Assembly: GCF_009617875.1 (NCBI RefSeq)
Contig: NZ_BLAV01000001.1
Location: 248,001-312,000, forward strand
Direction of reading: 5' to 3'
Length of the DNA: 64,000 nt
DNA from: Prolixibacter sp. NT017
Lineage (GTDB): Bacteria; Bacteroidota; Bacteroidia; Bacteroidales; Prolixibacteraceae
Shown here: positions 1-8,353 of the stretch, one piece after another
Layout: each line of letters opens with the position of its first letter
Numbering within the stretch: position 1 is the first letter of the stretch
The notes under the pieces: generated by a model
Seen by the model: the letters and a program-made list of their open reading frames with translations, nothing else
Told to the model about the DNA's origin: nothing
Database searches by the model: none
Program-made: the position numbers and the translations under genes

Positions 1-88
1 TCAGGATGTTTTTCATGAAGGTATCTTTAGTTATTTTTGTTTTCGTGGACGGTAAATTAATCAACCTTTTTTATTTAAAAGCATAAAA

Positions 89-1360
89 ATGTCAACATAT
101 TATAATTGGATCAAGAACCTCTTTCTCGATGTTTCTCAAAATGAGCAGATGGCTGTATTTTTTTCGGCGCTTGTCGTTCTTCTCAGTATTGCAGCCCTTT
201 CCGGTATTTTCCATTTGATTTTGCGTGCTGCATTGCGCGGTATTTTCTCCAAAATCGTGAAACGTACCCGCTTCGAGTGGGACGATATTTTGTTTAAGAA
301 CCGGGTTTTTAATGTGCTGGCGCATATTGCTCCGGTTTTGATTATTGGATGGGCTTCCAACTTTGCCGGGAATGATATTCAATGGATGGATGGCATATTA
401 AATGGCCTGGCAAAGATTTATCTGATTGCCGTCATCATTGCATTGTTGAACAGACTTTTAACAGCTTCCCTCGATATTTATCAGACGTATCCTTTTTCAA
501 AAGAACGCCCCATTAAGGGATATGTGCAGTTGATGAAACTGTTGCTATACTTTATCGGAGCCATCTTTTTGATTTCTGTTTTGGTATCGAAAAGTCCGGG
601 AAACCTTTTTACCGGGTTGGGCGCGATGGCCGCCGTGTTGATGTTTGTATTTAAAGATCCCATTCTTGGGTTCGTTGCCAGTATTCAGTTGGCCGCCAAT
701 AAAATGGTGAAGCCGGGAGATTGGGTCTCTCTGCCTTCGTACAATGCGGATGGAACCGTGGAAGATATTTCCCTCACATCGGTGAAAGTTCAAAACTGGG
801 ACAAAACCATTACCACCATTCCAACTTATGCTTTGGTTTCGGGCTCGATGACCAACTGGATCGGGATGGAAGAATCAGGCGGTCGCCGTATCAAGCGGTC
901 CATTAATATTGATATGACGACAGTGCGTTTTGCTGACACTAAGTTGCTGGAACATCTTCGCCAGTTTTCACTTATCAGGGAATATGTTGAGAAAAAAGAA
1001 GAGGAGGTAAAAGAATACAACAGGGCCAAACAGCTCGATGAGCGTGATTATGTTTCCGGCAGGCGGCAGACTAACCTGGGAATTTTCCGCAAGTATCTCG
1101 AGGCTTATTTGCATGCCCATCCTGGCGTACATGATGAGATGACCTTCCTGATTCGTCATCTGCAACCAACTGAAAAAGGAATTCCTGTCGAGATCTATGT
1201 GTTCAGCAAGGATCAGCGGTGGGCAAACTACGAAGAACTGCAGGCCGATATCTTCGATCATATTCTGGCTGTGCTACCTGAATTCGGGTTACGGGTTTTC
1301 CAGAATCCTTCTGGTGAAGATTTTCGCATTTTGAAGCACATCAGTAATAATGATGCCTGA
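89..1360 (+). CDS. YbdG-type MscS-family mechanosensitive channel
   Basis: Inner-membrane mechanosensitive channel expected to release solutes when membrane tension rises on hypo-osmotic shock. About five hydrophobic segments are visible (residues near 22-44, 75-92, 105-125, 147-167 and 172-200); the last leads into the MscS beta domain with PGDWVSL and VEDISL. The cytosolic C-terminus carries GGRRIKRSI, a YVSGRRQTNLGIFRKYL block and ADIFDHILAVLPEFGLR, which resemble E. coli YbdG rather than MscS, and the 423-residue length fits that subfamily (about 415). It stands alone; the next gene is a separate Lrp regulator 200 bp downstream. Family assignment is firm, gating properties are inferred. 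Confidence 0.92.
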   Translation: MSTYYNWIKNLFLDVSQNEQMAVFFSALVVLLSIAALSGIFHLILRAALRGIFSKIVKRTRFEWDDILFKNRVFNVLAHIAPVLIIGWASNFAGNDIQWMDGILNGLAKIYLIAVIIALLNRLLTASLDIYQTYPFSKERPIKGYVQLMKLLLYFIGAIFLISVLVSKSPGNLFTGLGAMAAVLMFVFKDPILGFVASIQLAANKMVKPGDWVSLPSYNADGTVEDISLTSVKVQNWDKTITTIPTYALVSGSMTNWIGMEESGGRRIKRSINIDMTTVRFADTKLLEHLRQFSLIREYVEKKEEEVKEYNRAKQLDERDYVSGRRQTNLGIFRKYLEAYLHAHPGVHDEMTFLIRHLQPTEKGIPVEIYVFSKDQRWANYEELQADIFDHILAVLPEFGLRVFQNPSGEDFRILKHISNNDA

Positions 1361-1561
1361 ATTTCGTATGTTTGCATTCCCCAATAGTGAAGGGATACAG
1401 CGCCATCGGTGATGTTTATATTGTTTTAATACAATGTTTTGTGAGGTGGAGAGTTTCCCGTTTTTCACTATAGAATTATGGAATCATTTATGCTGATGTT
1501 TTATAACATTGAACCTTTTAAAGTATAAAAAAAATAGCCATTTTTGTGACAAATTGAAAGT

Positions 1562-2065
1562 ATGGTAAAAAAGTATAATGCAGAAAATGAAGAGGAGTTT
1601 CAGGAGCAAATCATCCAAATCGATGATTTAGACAGGAAAATATTGAAGCTCATCACCACCAATGCCCGTATTCCTTTTTTGGAAGTGGCCCGCGAATGTG
1701 GTGTTTCCGGCGCTGCGATTCATCAACGTGTTCAGCGCCTGTTGAATTTAGGTGTAGTTACCGGTTCTGAATTTATTGTAAGTCCGCAAAAGCTTGGATA
1801 CAATACCTGCGCTTATATGGGGATTTATCTCGAAAAAGCCAGCTACGACAGAAAAGTTGTGAAGCAATTGCGCGAAATATCGGAAATTGTTGAGTGTCAT
1901 CATACTACTGGCCAGTACGCAATTTTTATTAAAATACAGACCAAAACGAATAAGCATCTGAAAAAGATTATCGATACCGACCTTCAGGGCATCGATGGAA
2001 TTTCCCGGACGGAGACCTTTATCTCTTTAGAACAGGAATTCAAGCGGCAAATTCCAATCAAATAA
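1562..2065 (+). CDS. Lrp/AsnC family transcriptional regulator
   Basis: DNA-binding feast/famine regulator, 167 residues. An N-terminal winged helix-turn-helix (about residues 20-70, with DLDRKILKLI, then VARECGVSGAAIHQRVQRL) is followed by a RAM ligand-binding domain (about 85-160) including the G-x-Y-A pattern in TTGQYAIFIKIQ. The N-terminal extension of some 20 residues is acidic. Such proteins sense amino acids and often autoregulate, but the ligand and regulon cannot be read from here. It is transcribed alone and ends in a strong hairpin shared with the convergent DUF3127 gene. The ATG at 1562 gives the expected family length. Confidence 0.9.
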   Translation: MVKKYNAENEEEFQEQIIQIDDLDRKILKLITTNARIPFLEVARECGVSGAAIHQRVQRLLNLGVVTGSEFIVSPQKLGYNTCAYMGIYLEKASYDRKVVKQLREISEIVECHHTTGQYAIFIKIQTKTNKHLKKIIDTDLQGIDGISRTETFISLEQEFKRQIPIK

Positions 2066-2099
2066 AAAAACTCCCGGCTCATCAACCGGGAGTTTTTTT
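2064..2099. terminator. Bidirectional rho-independent terminator
   Basis: Perfect inverted repeat (arms about 2064-2077 and 2086-2099, CTCCCGG/CCGGGAG core with A and T tracts on both sides, 8-base loop). It lies between the convergent Lrp gene and DUF3127 gene and can serve both. Confidence 0.9.
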
Positions 2100-2460
2100 A
2101 GAATGGTAAATCGCCGCCATCGTCATCCGTTTCCGGCGGGATATCGTTCTCGTTAAATGGTGGCGGATTAAATCCTTCCGGTTCCCCGCTCGCCTTATCG
2201 ATGCGATAAGCATTCACATTATGGAACCATCTTCCGTTATATTCTCTCGACTCTACACTAAAGGACACTTCTACCTCCATATTGCTGTTGAAGCCCTCCA
2301 GCAGGTTAATTTTGTCGTTGAATAAGGTAAAGCAAATCTTTTTCGGGTACTGCTCGTCAGTTTCAATGACAAATTCCTGTTTCCGCCATTCTCCTCTGGC
2401 GCTGGTTCCGGTTACAACTGGAAGCAACTGTTCAATCCGTCCCTTTACTTTAAAACTCAT
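2098..2460 (-). CDS. DUF3127 protein, OB-fold-like with SSB-type acidic C-terminal tip
   Basis: Protein of 120 residues belonging to the DUF3127 family typical of Bacteroidota. The first ~90 residues read as a beta-rich domain (FKVKGRIEQLLP, EWRKQEFVIETDE, VEVSFSVESREYNGRWFHNV) that looks like an OB fold. A proline/glutamate-rich linker then leads to the extreme C-terminus DDDGGDLPF. That end is strikingly like the partner-binding acidic tip of bacterial SSB, and the real Ssb in this window ends EEDDLPF. I infer a nucleic-acid binding or SSB-interaction-mimic role; no function is established from the sequence alone. Monocistronic, downstream of the FKBP gene's terminator. Confidence 0.85.
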   Translation of the reverse strand: MSFKVKGRIEQLLPVVTGTSARGEWRKQEFVIETDEQYPKKICFTLFNDKINLLEGFNSNMEVEVSFSVESREYNGRWFHNVNAYRIDKASGEPEGFNPPPFNENDIPPETDDDGGDLPF

Positions 2461-2501
2461 AATCTGGTTTCTCTTTTAAGTAACGTTTGTCTGTCGGTTG
2501 A

Positions 2502-2541
2502 TAAAAAGCAAGACCCGGAAGAGCATGTGCTGTTCCGAGTC
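2502..2541 (-). terminator. Rho-independent terminator after FKBP lipoprotein gene
   Basis: On the minus strand a 9-bp stem (GACTCGGAA pairing with TTCCGGGTC, one G-U pair; plus-strand arms 2512-2520 and 2533-2541) is followed by TTGCTTTTT. It lies about 50 bp past the stop of the FKBP gene ending at 2589. Confidence 0.75.
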
Positions 2542-2588
2542 CTGATTATGTTCCTTTTCCGGGGTTTTGTCACCCCATGAAAATGGGA

Positions 2589-3290
2589 TTATTTTTCAAT
2601 TCCCAAAAGATGAACTTCGAAAATCAGGGTCGAGTTAGGACCGATGTCTTTACCTGCACCACGCTTGCCATAAGCCAAATCAGCCGGGATATAAAGCATC
2701 CATTCTGAACCAACAGGCATCATTTCCAGTGCTTCAGTCCATCCTTTGATTACGCGGTCAACCTGGAAAGTAACTGGTTTGCCACGCTCTATTGAGCTGT
2801 CAAATACTTTACCGTCGATGGTTTTTCCGGTATAATCAACTTTTACTTTCTGTCCGGCTTTCGGTACAGGACCGTTGCCTTGCTTGATGATTTTATACTG
2901 GAGACCGCTATCGGTAGTTTTTACACTATCGTTTTTAGCGTTTTCTTCCAGGAATTTCTGACCAGCTTCCAGGTTTTTCTGGGCCAGTGCGTCCTGAATT
3001 TTAGAGAAGAAAGACTGAATAACTGTACGTCCTTTTTCAGAAGGAATTTTCAGGTCTTTTTCCATCAACATATCTTCAAATCCAGCCAGCATGATACTTG
3101 AATCAAGTTTTACACCGCCCGGAGTATTCTTCAGGTTATTCTTAATGTTGTTTCCCAGATCAACACCAATGGCGTAGCTGGCAGAGTCGGCAGCTGTTTT
3201 GAGCGTAACATTACGGCTCGGCTGCTGATTGCAAGATGCCATCACCAATACTGCAGCAACAAGGATAAGTGCAATTTTGAAAATTTTCAT
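2589..3290 (-). CDS. FKBP-type peptidyl-prolyl isomerase, lipoprotein
   Basis: Periplasmic or outer-membrane peptidyl-prolyl cis-trans isomerase assisting folding of exported proteins. The first 20 residues form a lipoprotein signal with lipobox VMASC (Cys at about 20). Residues ~35-120 form the helical FKBP-N dimerisation region (YAIGVDLGNNIKNNL), and ~125-232 form the FKBP domain with VKVDYTGKTIDGKVFDSS, PVTFQVDRVIKGWTEAL and LAYGKRGAG. The organisation matches FkpA/Mip proteins. It lies just downstream of a second, cytoplasmic-looking FKBP gene on the same strand (53 bp from its stop), suggesting duplication and possibly joint transcription. Confidence 0.93.
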   Translation of the reverse strand: MKIFKIALILVAAVLVMASCNQQPSRNVTLKTAADSASYAIGVDLGNNIKNNLKNTPGGVKLDSSIMLAGFEDMLMEKDLKIPSEKGRTVIQSFFSKIQDALAQKNLEAGQKFLEENAKNDSVKTTDSGLQYKIIKQGNGPVPKAGQKVKVDYTGKTIDGKVFDSSIERGKPVTFQVDRVIKGWTEALEMMPVGSEWMLYIPADLAYGKRGAGKDIGPNSTLIFEVHLLGIEK

Positions 3291-3343
3291 AGTTGTGTAA
3301 ATGTTAAAATTTTAGTGCAAAGACTTTATAATTAAGTTTATTC

Positions 3344-3958
3344 TTATTTCACAATTTCCAGTAGTTCTACTTCGAAAATCAGGGTCGCGTTAGGACCAAT
3401 CACGCCACCAGCGCCGTTCTCTCCGTAAGCCAGGTGCGGCGGAATAAACAATTTCCATTTGGAACCTACAGGCATCAGCTGGAGGGCTTCCTGCCATCCC
3501 TGGATAACTCCGTTAACCGGGAATGTTGCCGGTTCGCCCCGTTGAACTGAACTATCAAACACAGTTCCGTCGATTAAGGTTCCGTGGTAATGACATTTTA
3601 CATTATCACTGGCTGAAGGCAATTCGCCGTCGCCCTGTGCCATCACTTCAAACTGCATCCCGCTCGGGAGTTCTTCAACGTGTTGTTTCTTTTTATTTTC
3701 TTCTAAATATGCTTTTCCGGCGGTCAGGTTTTCATCTTTTTCTTTATCCTGAACCCGGCTGATATATTCCTGAATAATCTGATTGGCTTCGTCGGCGCTT
3801 ATCTGTGGCATCTTTCCTTCATATGCATCTTTGATTGCCATATCAAAAGCTTCGGTATCAATTGTTTTGATTCCTGAGCCAATGAGGTTGCTAGCGACGC
3901 TTAAGCCAATGGAATAACTAAATTTTTCTACTTGTGAGTTCAACTCCTTTTTTGACAT
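3344..3958 (-). CDS. FKBP-type peptidyl-prolyl isomerase without signal peptide
   Basis: Paralogue of the neighbouring FKBP lipoprotein with the same two-part layout: helical FKBP-N region (SYSIGLSVASNLIG, residues ~10-95) and C-terminal FKBP domain (VKCHYHGTLIDGTVFDSS, FPVNGVIQGWQEAL, LAYGENGAGG; ~105-204). I take the ATG at 3958, giving MSKKELNSQ; a longer frame upstream adds 15 residues lacking family similarity. No signal peptide or lipobox is seen, so it is likely cytoplasmic, unlike its lipoprotein sister. Known family activity is prolyl isomerisation and chaperoning; the substrate is unknown. Confidence 0.92.
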   Translation of the reverse strand: MSKKELNSQVEKFSYSIGLSVASNLIGSGIKTIDTEAFDMAIKDAYEGKMPQISADEANQIIQEYISRVQDKEKDENLTAGKAYLEENKKKQHVEELPSGMQFEVMAQGDGELPSASDNVKCHYHGTLIDGTVFDSSVQRGEPATFPVNGVIQGWQEALQLMPVGSKWKLFIPPHLAYGENGAGGVIGPNATLIFEVELLEIVK

Positions 3959-4045
3959 AATAATATTGAGCTTTTTATGTCTTGCGAAGATATACTTTTT
4001 CAATGAGGAGACCTTTGGCTAGCTGTTAAAAAAACCAAAAGAAAA

Positions 4046-4711
4046 TCATGGTTTTCTACCTCTTAGCATTTCTCTTTTTCCCGGTGGGCCGGGAATTCTT
4101 TCCACCTGAAAACCTGCCGACTGCATCGTTCTCCTGACTGCTCCTTTGGCGCTGTAGGTTACCAGAATTCCGTCTTTAGTCATGTGAGCGAAGATAGCCG
4201 CAAATATTTCGGGCGACCAAAGTTTGGGTTGTTTATCCGGGGCAAAAGCGTCGAAGTAGACTAAATCAAACGGCGGCAGTGCCTTAAAATTGAAGCTGGT
4301 TAAATCTCCTTCTATTTTTTGTAGCTGAAAAGTACCGTTTATGTCATTCAGCTTTTCCCACTGGCAATTATGGAGTTGCTTGAATAAGCTGTTTTCCTTC
4401 TTGGCTGTGTCAGGCTCAGGATTTAGTTTTTCCCATTCTTCTTCCTGTAAAGGGTATTTCTCAATGGTATAGTATTTAATATTTCGCTGTTGACGCTTGC
4501 TTTCCACAGCCGTGAGAAAAGCATTCAAACCTGTGCCAAAACCGACTTCAAAAATGGTTAACTCCCTTCCGGAATGCATATTCAATCCGGCATCGATGAA
4601 AACGTGCATTGATTCCTGTTTGGCCCCGTGAATGGAATGGTAATGCTCGTCCATATTCGGAACGTAAAGCGTATGCGAGCCATCTTCGGTTTTCAGTATC
4701 TTCCGTTCCAT
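4046..4711 (-). CDS. mnmD: tRNA U34 methyltransferase MnmD (mnm5s2U synthesis)
   Basis: S-adenosylmethionine-dependent methyltransferase of 221 residues expected to convert 5-aminomethyl(2-thio)uridine at the wobble position of tRNA to the 5-methylaminomethyl form. The SAM site is seen as FEVGFGTGLNAFLTA near residue 54, and DLVYFDAFAPDKQPKLWSPE near 150 matches the DGFAP region of the MnmC methylase half. The FAD oxidoreductase domain of E. coli MnmC is absent, as is usual for stand-alone MnmD proteins. The gene's start lies 3 bp from the stop of the upstream MATE gene, so the two are probably co-transcribed, without an obvious functional tie. Confidence 0.88.
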   Translation of the reverse strand: MERKILKTEDGSHTLYVPNMDEHYHSIHGAKQESMHVFIDAGLNMHSGRELTIFEVGFGTGLNAFLTAVESKRQQRNIKYYTIEKYPLQEEEWEKLNPEPDTAKKENSLFKQLHNCQWEKLNDINGTFQLQKIEGDLTSFNFKALPPFDLVYFDAFAPDKQPKLWSPEIFAAIFAHMTKDGILVTYSAKGAVRRTMQSAGFQVERIPGPPGKREMLRGRKP

Positions 4712-4714
4712 TGC

Positions 4715-6235
4715 TTATTTAGTTTTGATGCCGAGAAATTGTTGCCTGATACGATTCGGAATCAGTCGGATAAACTGTAATGGTCGGCCCTGAGCAGCCA
4801 AATTGTCGGGATGTTTGGTGACTACACGGTAGAACCAGATAAACAGAATGGTTCCTTTCAGGATGGAGGTGATGGAGAGGCTCCACCAGACACCGAGTAA
4901 CCCCAGCGAAGTTCCCAGTGCCAAAGCCAGCGCGATGGGAATTCGCATTCCGGTTAACGTTATTCCAATAATCGAAGGCGGCATGGTACGTCCGATTCCG
5001 TTGAACGCTCCGGATGTAGCAATCTCCATGCACATGAATATTTGCGAGTATCCCAGAATTTCCAGGTATTTACCGCCCATCTGGATGGCATCGTGTTCGG
5101 GAATGAATATGCCAAACACTTGTTTGCCGAATCCCACGAAAAGAAGGCCGACAATTAGCCCTACGACACTGCTGAAACCTACCGTGATGAGAAATCCTTT
5201 GTAGATGCGTTCCCACTTGGCAGCGCCAAAGTTCTGCCCCACGAAAGCGCCCAGTGCAGTGGCGAATCCGCTGGCGGTCATCCAGCTCAGGGCTTCGATT
5301 TGTGCACCAACACTTTGTACGGCAATGGGAAGTGCTCCCCAGCGCCCGACAATCCGAGCCAGAATCATGGCGAAGATGGCAAACAAAATACTTTGCATGG
5401 CTACCGGTAGCCCCAGTTTAAAGATCTTTCGCATGTAGGGAATGTTCAAACCGGTAATGATGCTGGCCTTTTTTAAAGGCGATTTGCCTCTCCTTATTCT
5501 GATTATAAACAACAGCAACACCAGTCCCTGCGATGCAACGGTAGCATAAGCCGCACCGTTGGAACCCATCTGCGGAATGGGACCAACTCCGAAAATCAAT
5601 AACGGATCGGCTACAATATTCAGGAGCAATCCAATTGAGTTTATCCGGAAAGGTAGTTTTGAGTTTCCGGCTCCGGTGAATACGCCTGAGAACGTTGGAT
5701 TGGAATAATAAAGCAGCGAGCCGGCTGAAATAATCCGGAGATAGGAAACAGCATTGTGGTTAACTGCTTTGTTGGTCAACTTAAAAAAGCCGATTAATCC
5801 GGGAGCGAAAATATAAGTTAGAATTCCGTAAAGGATGGCCAGTACCAAAGCCCCGGTGAGTGATTGTTGGGCAAAGGTAATAGCTCTTTTTTTGTCGCCT
5901 GCTCCGAGAGATTGAGAAACCCCGACTTCAGCTCCGGTTCGGGTTATCAGCATGAGCGAAATGCCGAGCCAGGTGAAGAACGTAGCTGCACCGACAGCGG
6001 CTACCGCATCACTACCCACGCGCCCCAGCCAAATCATATCAATCATGCTGTAGGCCATCTGAATGAAAGATGTGCCCATGATGGGAACCGATAGCTTGAT
6101 TATCTGTTGTGGTATATGTCCGTATGTCAGATCAGTAGACTGCTTCAAAACTGAGAATCTTTTATGATTAATCGCGGGCGAATTTAGTCTGAAAAAATTA
6201 ATTTTAGGCAATCTTGCCGGATATTGCTCCGACAT
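4715..6235 (-). CDS. MATE family efflux transporter
   Basis: Inner-membrane multidrug/sodium- or proton-coupled efflux pump with about 12 transmembrane helices in two MatE repeats. The first repeat opens with LSVPIMGTSFIQMAYSMIDMIWLGR and the second with FKLGLPVAMQSILFA. The predicted 506 residues exceed the usual ~450. The ATG at 6235 lies only 14 bp from the divergent tsaC-like start, leaving no room for two promoters. An in-frame TTG at 6148 (start LKQSTDLTYG) gives 477 residues and matches the usual MATE N-terminus better, so the real start may be there. Substrate is not deducible. Confidence 0.9.
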   Translation of the reverse strand: MSEQYPARLPKINFFRLNSPAINHKRFSVLKQSTDLTYGHIPQQIIKLSVPIMGTSFIQMAYSMIDMIWLGRVGSDAVAAVGAATFFTWLGISLMLITRTGAEVGVSQSLGAGDKKRAITFAQQSLTGALVLAILYGILTYIFAPGLIGFFKLTNKAVNHNAVSYLRIISAGSLLYYSNPTFSGVFTGAGNSKLPFRINSIGLLLNIVADPLLIFGVGPIPQMGSNGAAYATVASQGLVLLLFIIRIRRGKSPLKKASIITGLNIPYMRKIFKLGLPVAMQSILFAIFAMILARIVGRWGALPIAVQSVGAQIEALSWMTASGFATALGAFVGQNFGAAKWERIYKGFLITVGFSSVVGLIVGLLFVGFGKQVFGIFIPEHDAIQMGGKYLEILGYSQIFMCMEIATSGAFNGIGRTMPPSIIGITLTGMRIPIALALALGTSLGLLGVWWSLSITSILKGTILFIWFYRVVTKHPDNLAAQGRPLQFIRLIPNRIRQQFLGIKTK

Positions 6236-6249
6236 AAAGCAAGAACGCT

Positions 6250-6864
6250 ATGTTGATACGTATTTATGATGAAAATCCAAATCAGAAGGACATTCTGAAG
6301 GTGGTCGAGGTTCTGCGGAACGGTGGAGTCATCGTTTATCCAACCGATACAATTTACGGTATTGGTTGTGATATTACGCAGCCCAAAGCTGTTGAGCGGG
6401 TGGCCCGGCTGAAAAATCTGAAACCGGAAAAAGCTGACTTCTCCTTTATTTGTCATGATCTGAGCCATATATCCGATTTTAGCAAGCCCATTTCTAACCC
6501 GGTTTTCAAGATGATGAAGAAGAACCTTCCGGGACCGTTTACCTTTATTATTCAGGCGAATAGCCAGGTGCCGAAAATGTTTAAAAACCGGAAGAAGAGC
6601 GTCGGGGTTAGAGTACCGGATAACAACATTATTCGTGAGATCGTCCGCGAACTGGGGAACCCGGTTATGTCGACCTCTGTTCGTGACGAGGATGAAATTT
6701 TGGAATATACGACTGACCCGGAACTGATTGAAGAGAAATTCGGCGATTTGGTCGATTTGGTGATCGACGGTGGATATGGTGACAATACTCCTTCTACGGT
6801 AGTGGATTGTACCGGTGATGTTCCGGAAATTATCCGTCAGGGAAAAGGAGAGTTGATCGAGTAA
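6250..6864 (+). CDS. L-threonylcarbamoyladenylate synthase (TsaC/Sua5/YciO family)
   Basis: Enzyme of 204 residues that uses threonine, bicarbonate and ATP to make threonylcarbamoyl-AMP, the donor for t6A37 in ANN-decoding tRNAs. Seen: VIVYPTDTIYGIGCD near residue 29, KPEKADFSFICHD near 60, LPGPFTFIIQA near 94, SVGVRVPDN near 118 and STVVDCTGDVPEIIRQGKG at the end. The C-terminal Sua5 domain is absent, so it is TsaC- or YciO-like; the KPEKADFSF segment resembles YciO-type proteins, which may act differently. Divergent from the MATE gene. Confidence 0.87.
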   Translation: MLIRIYDENPNQKDILKVVEVLRNGGVIVYPTDTIYGIGCDITQPKAVERVARLKNLKPEKADFSFICHDLSHISDFSKPISNPVFKMMKKNLPGPFTFIIQANSQVPKMFKNRKKSVGVRVPDNNIIREIVRELGNPVMSTSVRDEDEILEYTTDPELIEEKFGDLVDLVIDGGYGDNTPSTVVDCTGDVPEIIRQGKGELIE

Positions 6865-6874
6865 TCTTTTTTTC

Positions 6875-8323
6875 TTAGTTCTTCCAGAAAGAGGGAGTGA
6901 ACAGAATCAGGATGGTGAACAACTCCAGTCGTCCTAATAACATCAGGAAGGAGAGGAACCATTTTCCGAAAGCGGGAACGTGATAGAAATTCTCAGCTGG
7001 CCCTACGTTGCCCAATCCCGGGCCAATATTGCCGAGGCTGGTGGCGACAGCTCCAATCGCTGAGCTCAGATCGGGTTCGATAAACGTGTAAACAACGACA
7101 CTTCCGAAAAAGACCAGTACGTAAATCATGAAAAAGGCCAGAACGTTCAGCATAATCTGGTCGGAAACCGTCCGCTGATTAAACCTGACAGGAATCACCG
7201 CATTGGGATGAATGAGCCGCCGTAGCTCGTACCAGCTGTTTTTCAAAAGCAGCACGATACGCACAATTTTGATACTACCTCCTGTTGACCCCGCAGAACC
7301 TCCAAAGAAGAAAAGCGAAAAGAGAAAGACGGTCATAATTGCAGGCCATTTCAGGTAATCGGCTGTTGCATAACCGGTGGTTGTGATGATCGAAACTACC
7401 TGGAAAAGAGATTCCCGGAAGGAATGCTCGAACCCGGTGTTGGTATTTCGCATCAAACCCAGCGTGATGATGGCCGTAAAAAAGAGGATGAAAAATCCAT
7501 ACCACCGAAACTCTTCATTCGCCCAGGCTTTCTTCAATTTCCCGTTAAGGGCAAGATAGGACAATGCAAAGTTGGTTCCCGCCAGGAACATAAATATGAT
7601 GATGACATACTGAATGTAAGGCGAAGTAAAATAGGCAACGCTGGCTTGTTTGGTCGAATATCCTCCGGTGGCCATCGTGGTAAAGGAGTGGCAAACCGCA
7701 TCGAATAACGGCATTTTTCCGATGTACAGAAGTATGGTTTCCAGAGCGGTGAAGAGTACGTAAATTCCCCACAAACGCTTGGCTGTTTGCTTAATTCGCG
7801 GATGCAATTTGTCCGGAGTAGGACCGGGAACTTCCGCCACAAACAGCTGCATCCCTCCAATTCCAAGAGCAGGAAGGATGGCCAGAGAAAGAACAATGAT
7901 TCCCATACCGCCGAGCCACTGTGTCATGCTGCGCCAGAACAGTATTCCATGAGGAAGTGCCTCAATATCCGTCAGAATCGATGAACCTGTCGTGGTAAAT
8001 CCCGACATGGTTTCAAAAAAAGCGTTGGTGAACGAAGGAATAAAACCTCCGATCATGAAAGGGAGGCTTCCGAAAAGGGAAAATACGATCCAGGTTAACG
8101 TGACGATAATATAGCCATCGCGCTTGGCAATATGATTGGAACTTTTTCTTCCGAGTAGAAAGAGAATGCCGCCGGAAACAGTTGTAATTCCTACCGCGTA
8201 AAGAAAAGAATTTACATCCGGGCCACCGTAACCAATCGCCACCAGGAGTGCAACAATCATGGCTGCTGCTTCTACAACGAGAAGCAATCCCATTATTTTT
8301 ACGATGACCTTGAAATTAAACAC
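6875..8323 (-). CDS. trkH: TrkH family potassium uptake channel subunit
   Basis: Integral membrane subunit of a K+ uptake system, 482 residues with repeated M1-P-M2 units. Selectivity-filter-like segments are seen as TMSGFTTTGSSIL, TMATGGYSTKQ, ITTTGYATADY and TSLGNIGPGLGNVGP. FFFGGSAGSTGGSIKIVRI is the typical loop before the last repeat. The track start is a GTG at 8323 (revised reading MFNFKVIVKIMG); an ATG ten codons later is an alternative. Its start is 30 bp from the stop of trkA, the regulatory partner, so the pair forms an operon that imports K+ under nucleotide control. Confidence 0.95.
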   Translation of the reverse strand: MFNFKVIVKIMGLLLVVEAAAMIVALLVAIGYGGPDVNSFLYAVGITTVSGGILFLLGRKSSNHIAKRDGYIIVTLTWIVFSLFGSLPFMIGGFIPSFTNAFFETMSGFTTTGSSILTDIEALPHGILFWRSMTQWLGGMGIIVLSLAILPALGIGGMQLFVAEVPGPTPDKLHPRIKQTAKRLWGIYVLFTALETILLYIGKMPLFDAVCHSFTTMATGGYSTKQASVAYFTSPYIQYVIIIFMFLAGTNFALSYLALNGKLKKAWANEEFRWYGFFILFFTAIITLGLMRNTNTGFEHSFRESLFQVVSIITTTGYATADYLKWPAIMTVFLFSLFFFGGSAGSTGGSIKIVRIVLLLKNSWYELRRLIHPNAVIPVRFNQRTVSDQIMLNVLAFFMIYVLVFFGSVVVYTFIEPDLSSAIGAVATSLGNIGPGLGNVGPAENFYHVPAFGKWFLSFLMLLGRLELFTILILFTPSFWKN

Positions 8324-8353
8324 AGAATTTCTTCTCTTTAGGCTGGTTGGGAG

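Noticed and set aside
1..88. End of an upstream gene at the left edge
   Set aside because: No open frame with recognisable similarity enters from the left; too short to call.
6140..6250. Gene loss or frameshift at the MATE N-terminus
   Set aside because: The extra 29 residues are explained by an alternative TTG start at 6148 rather than by an error.
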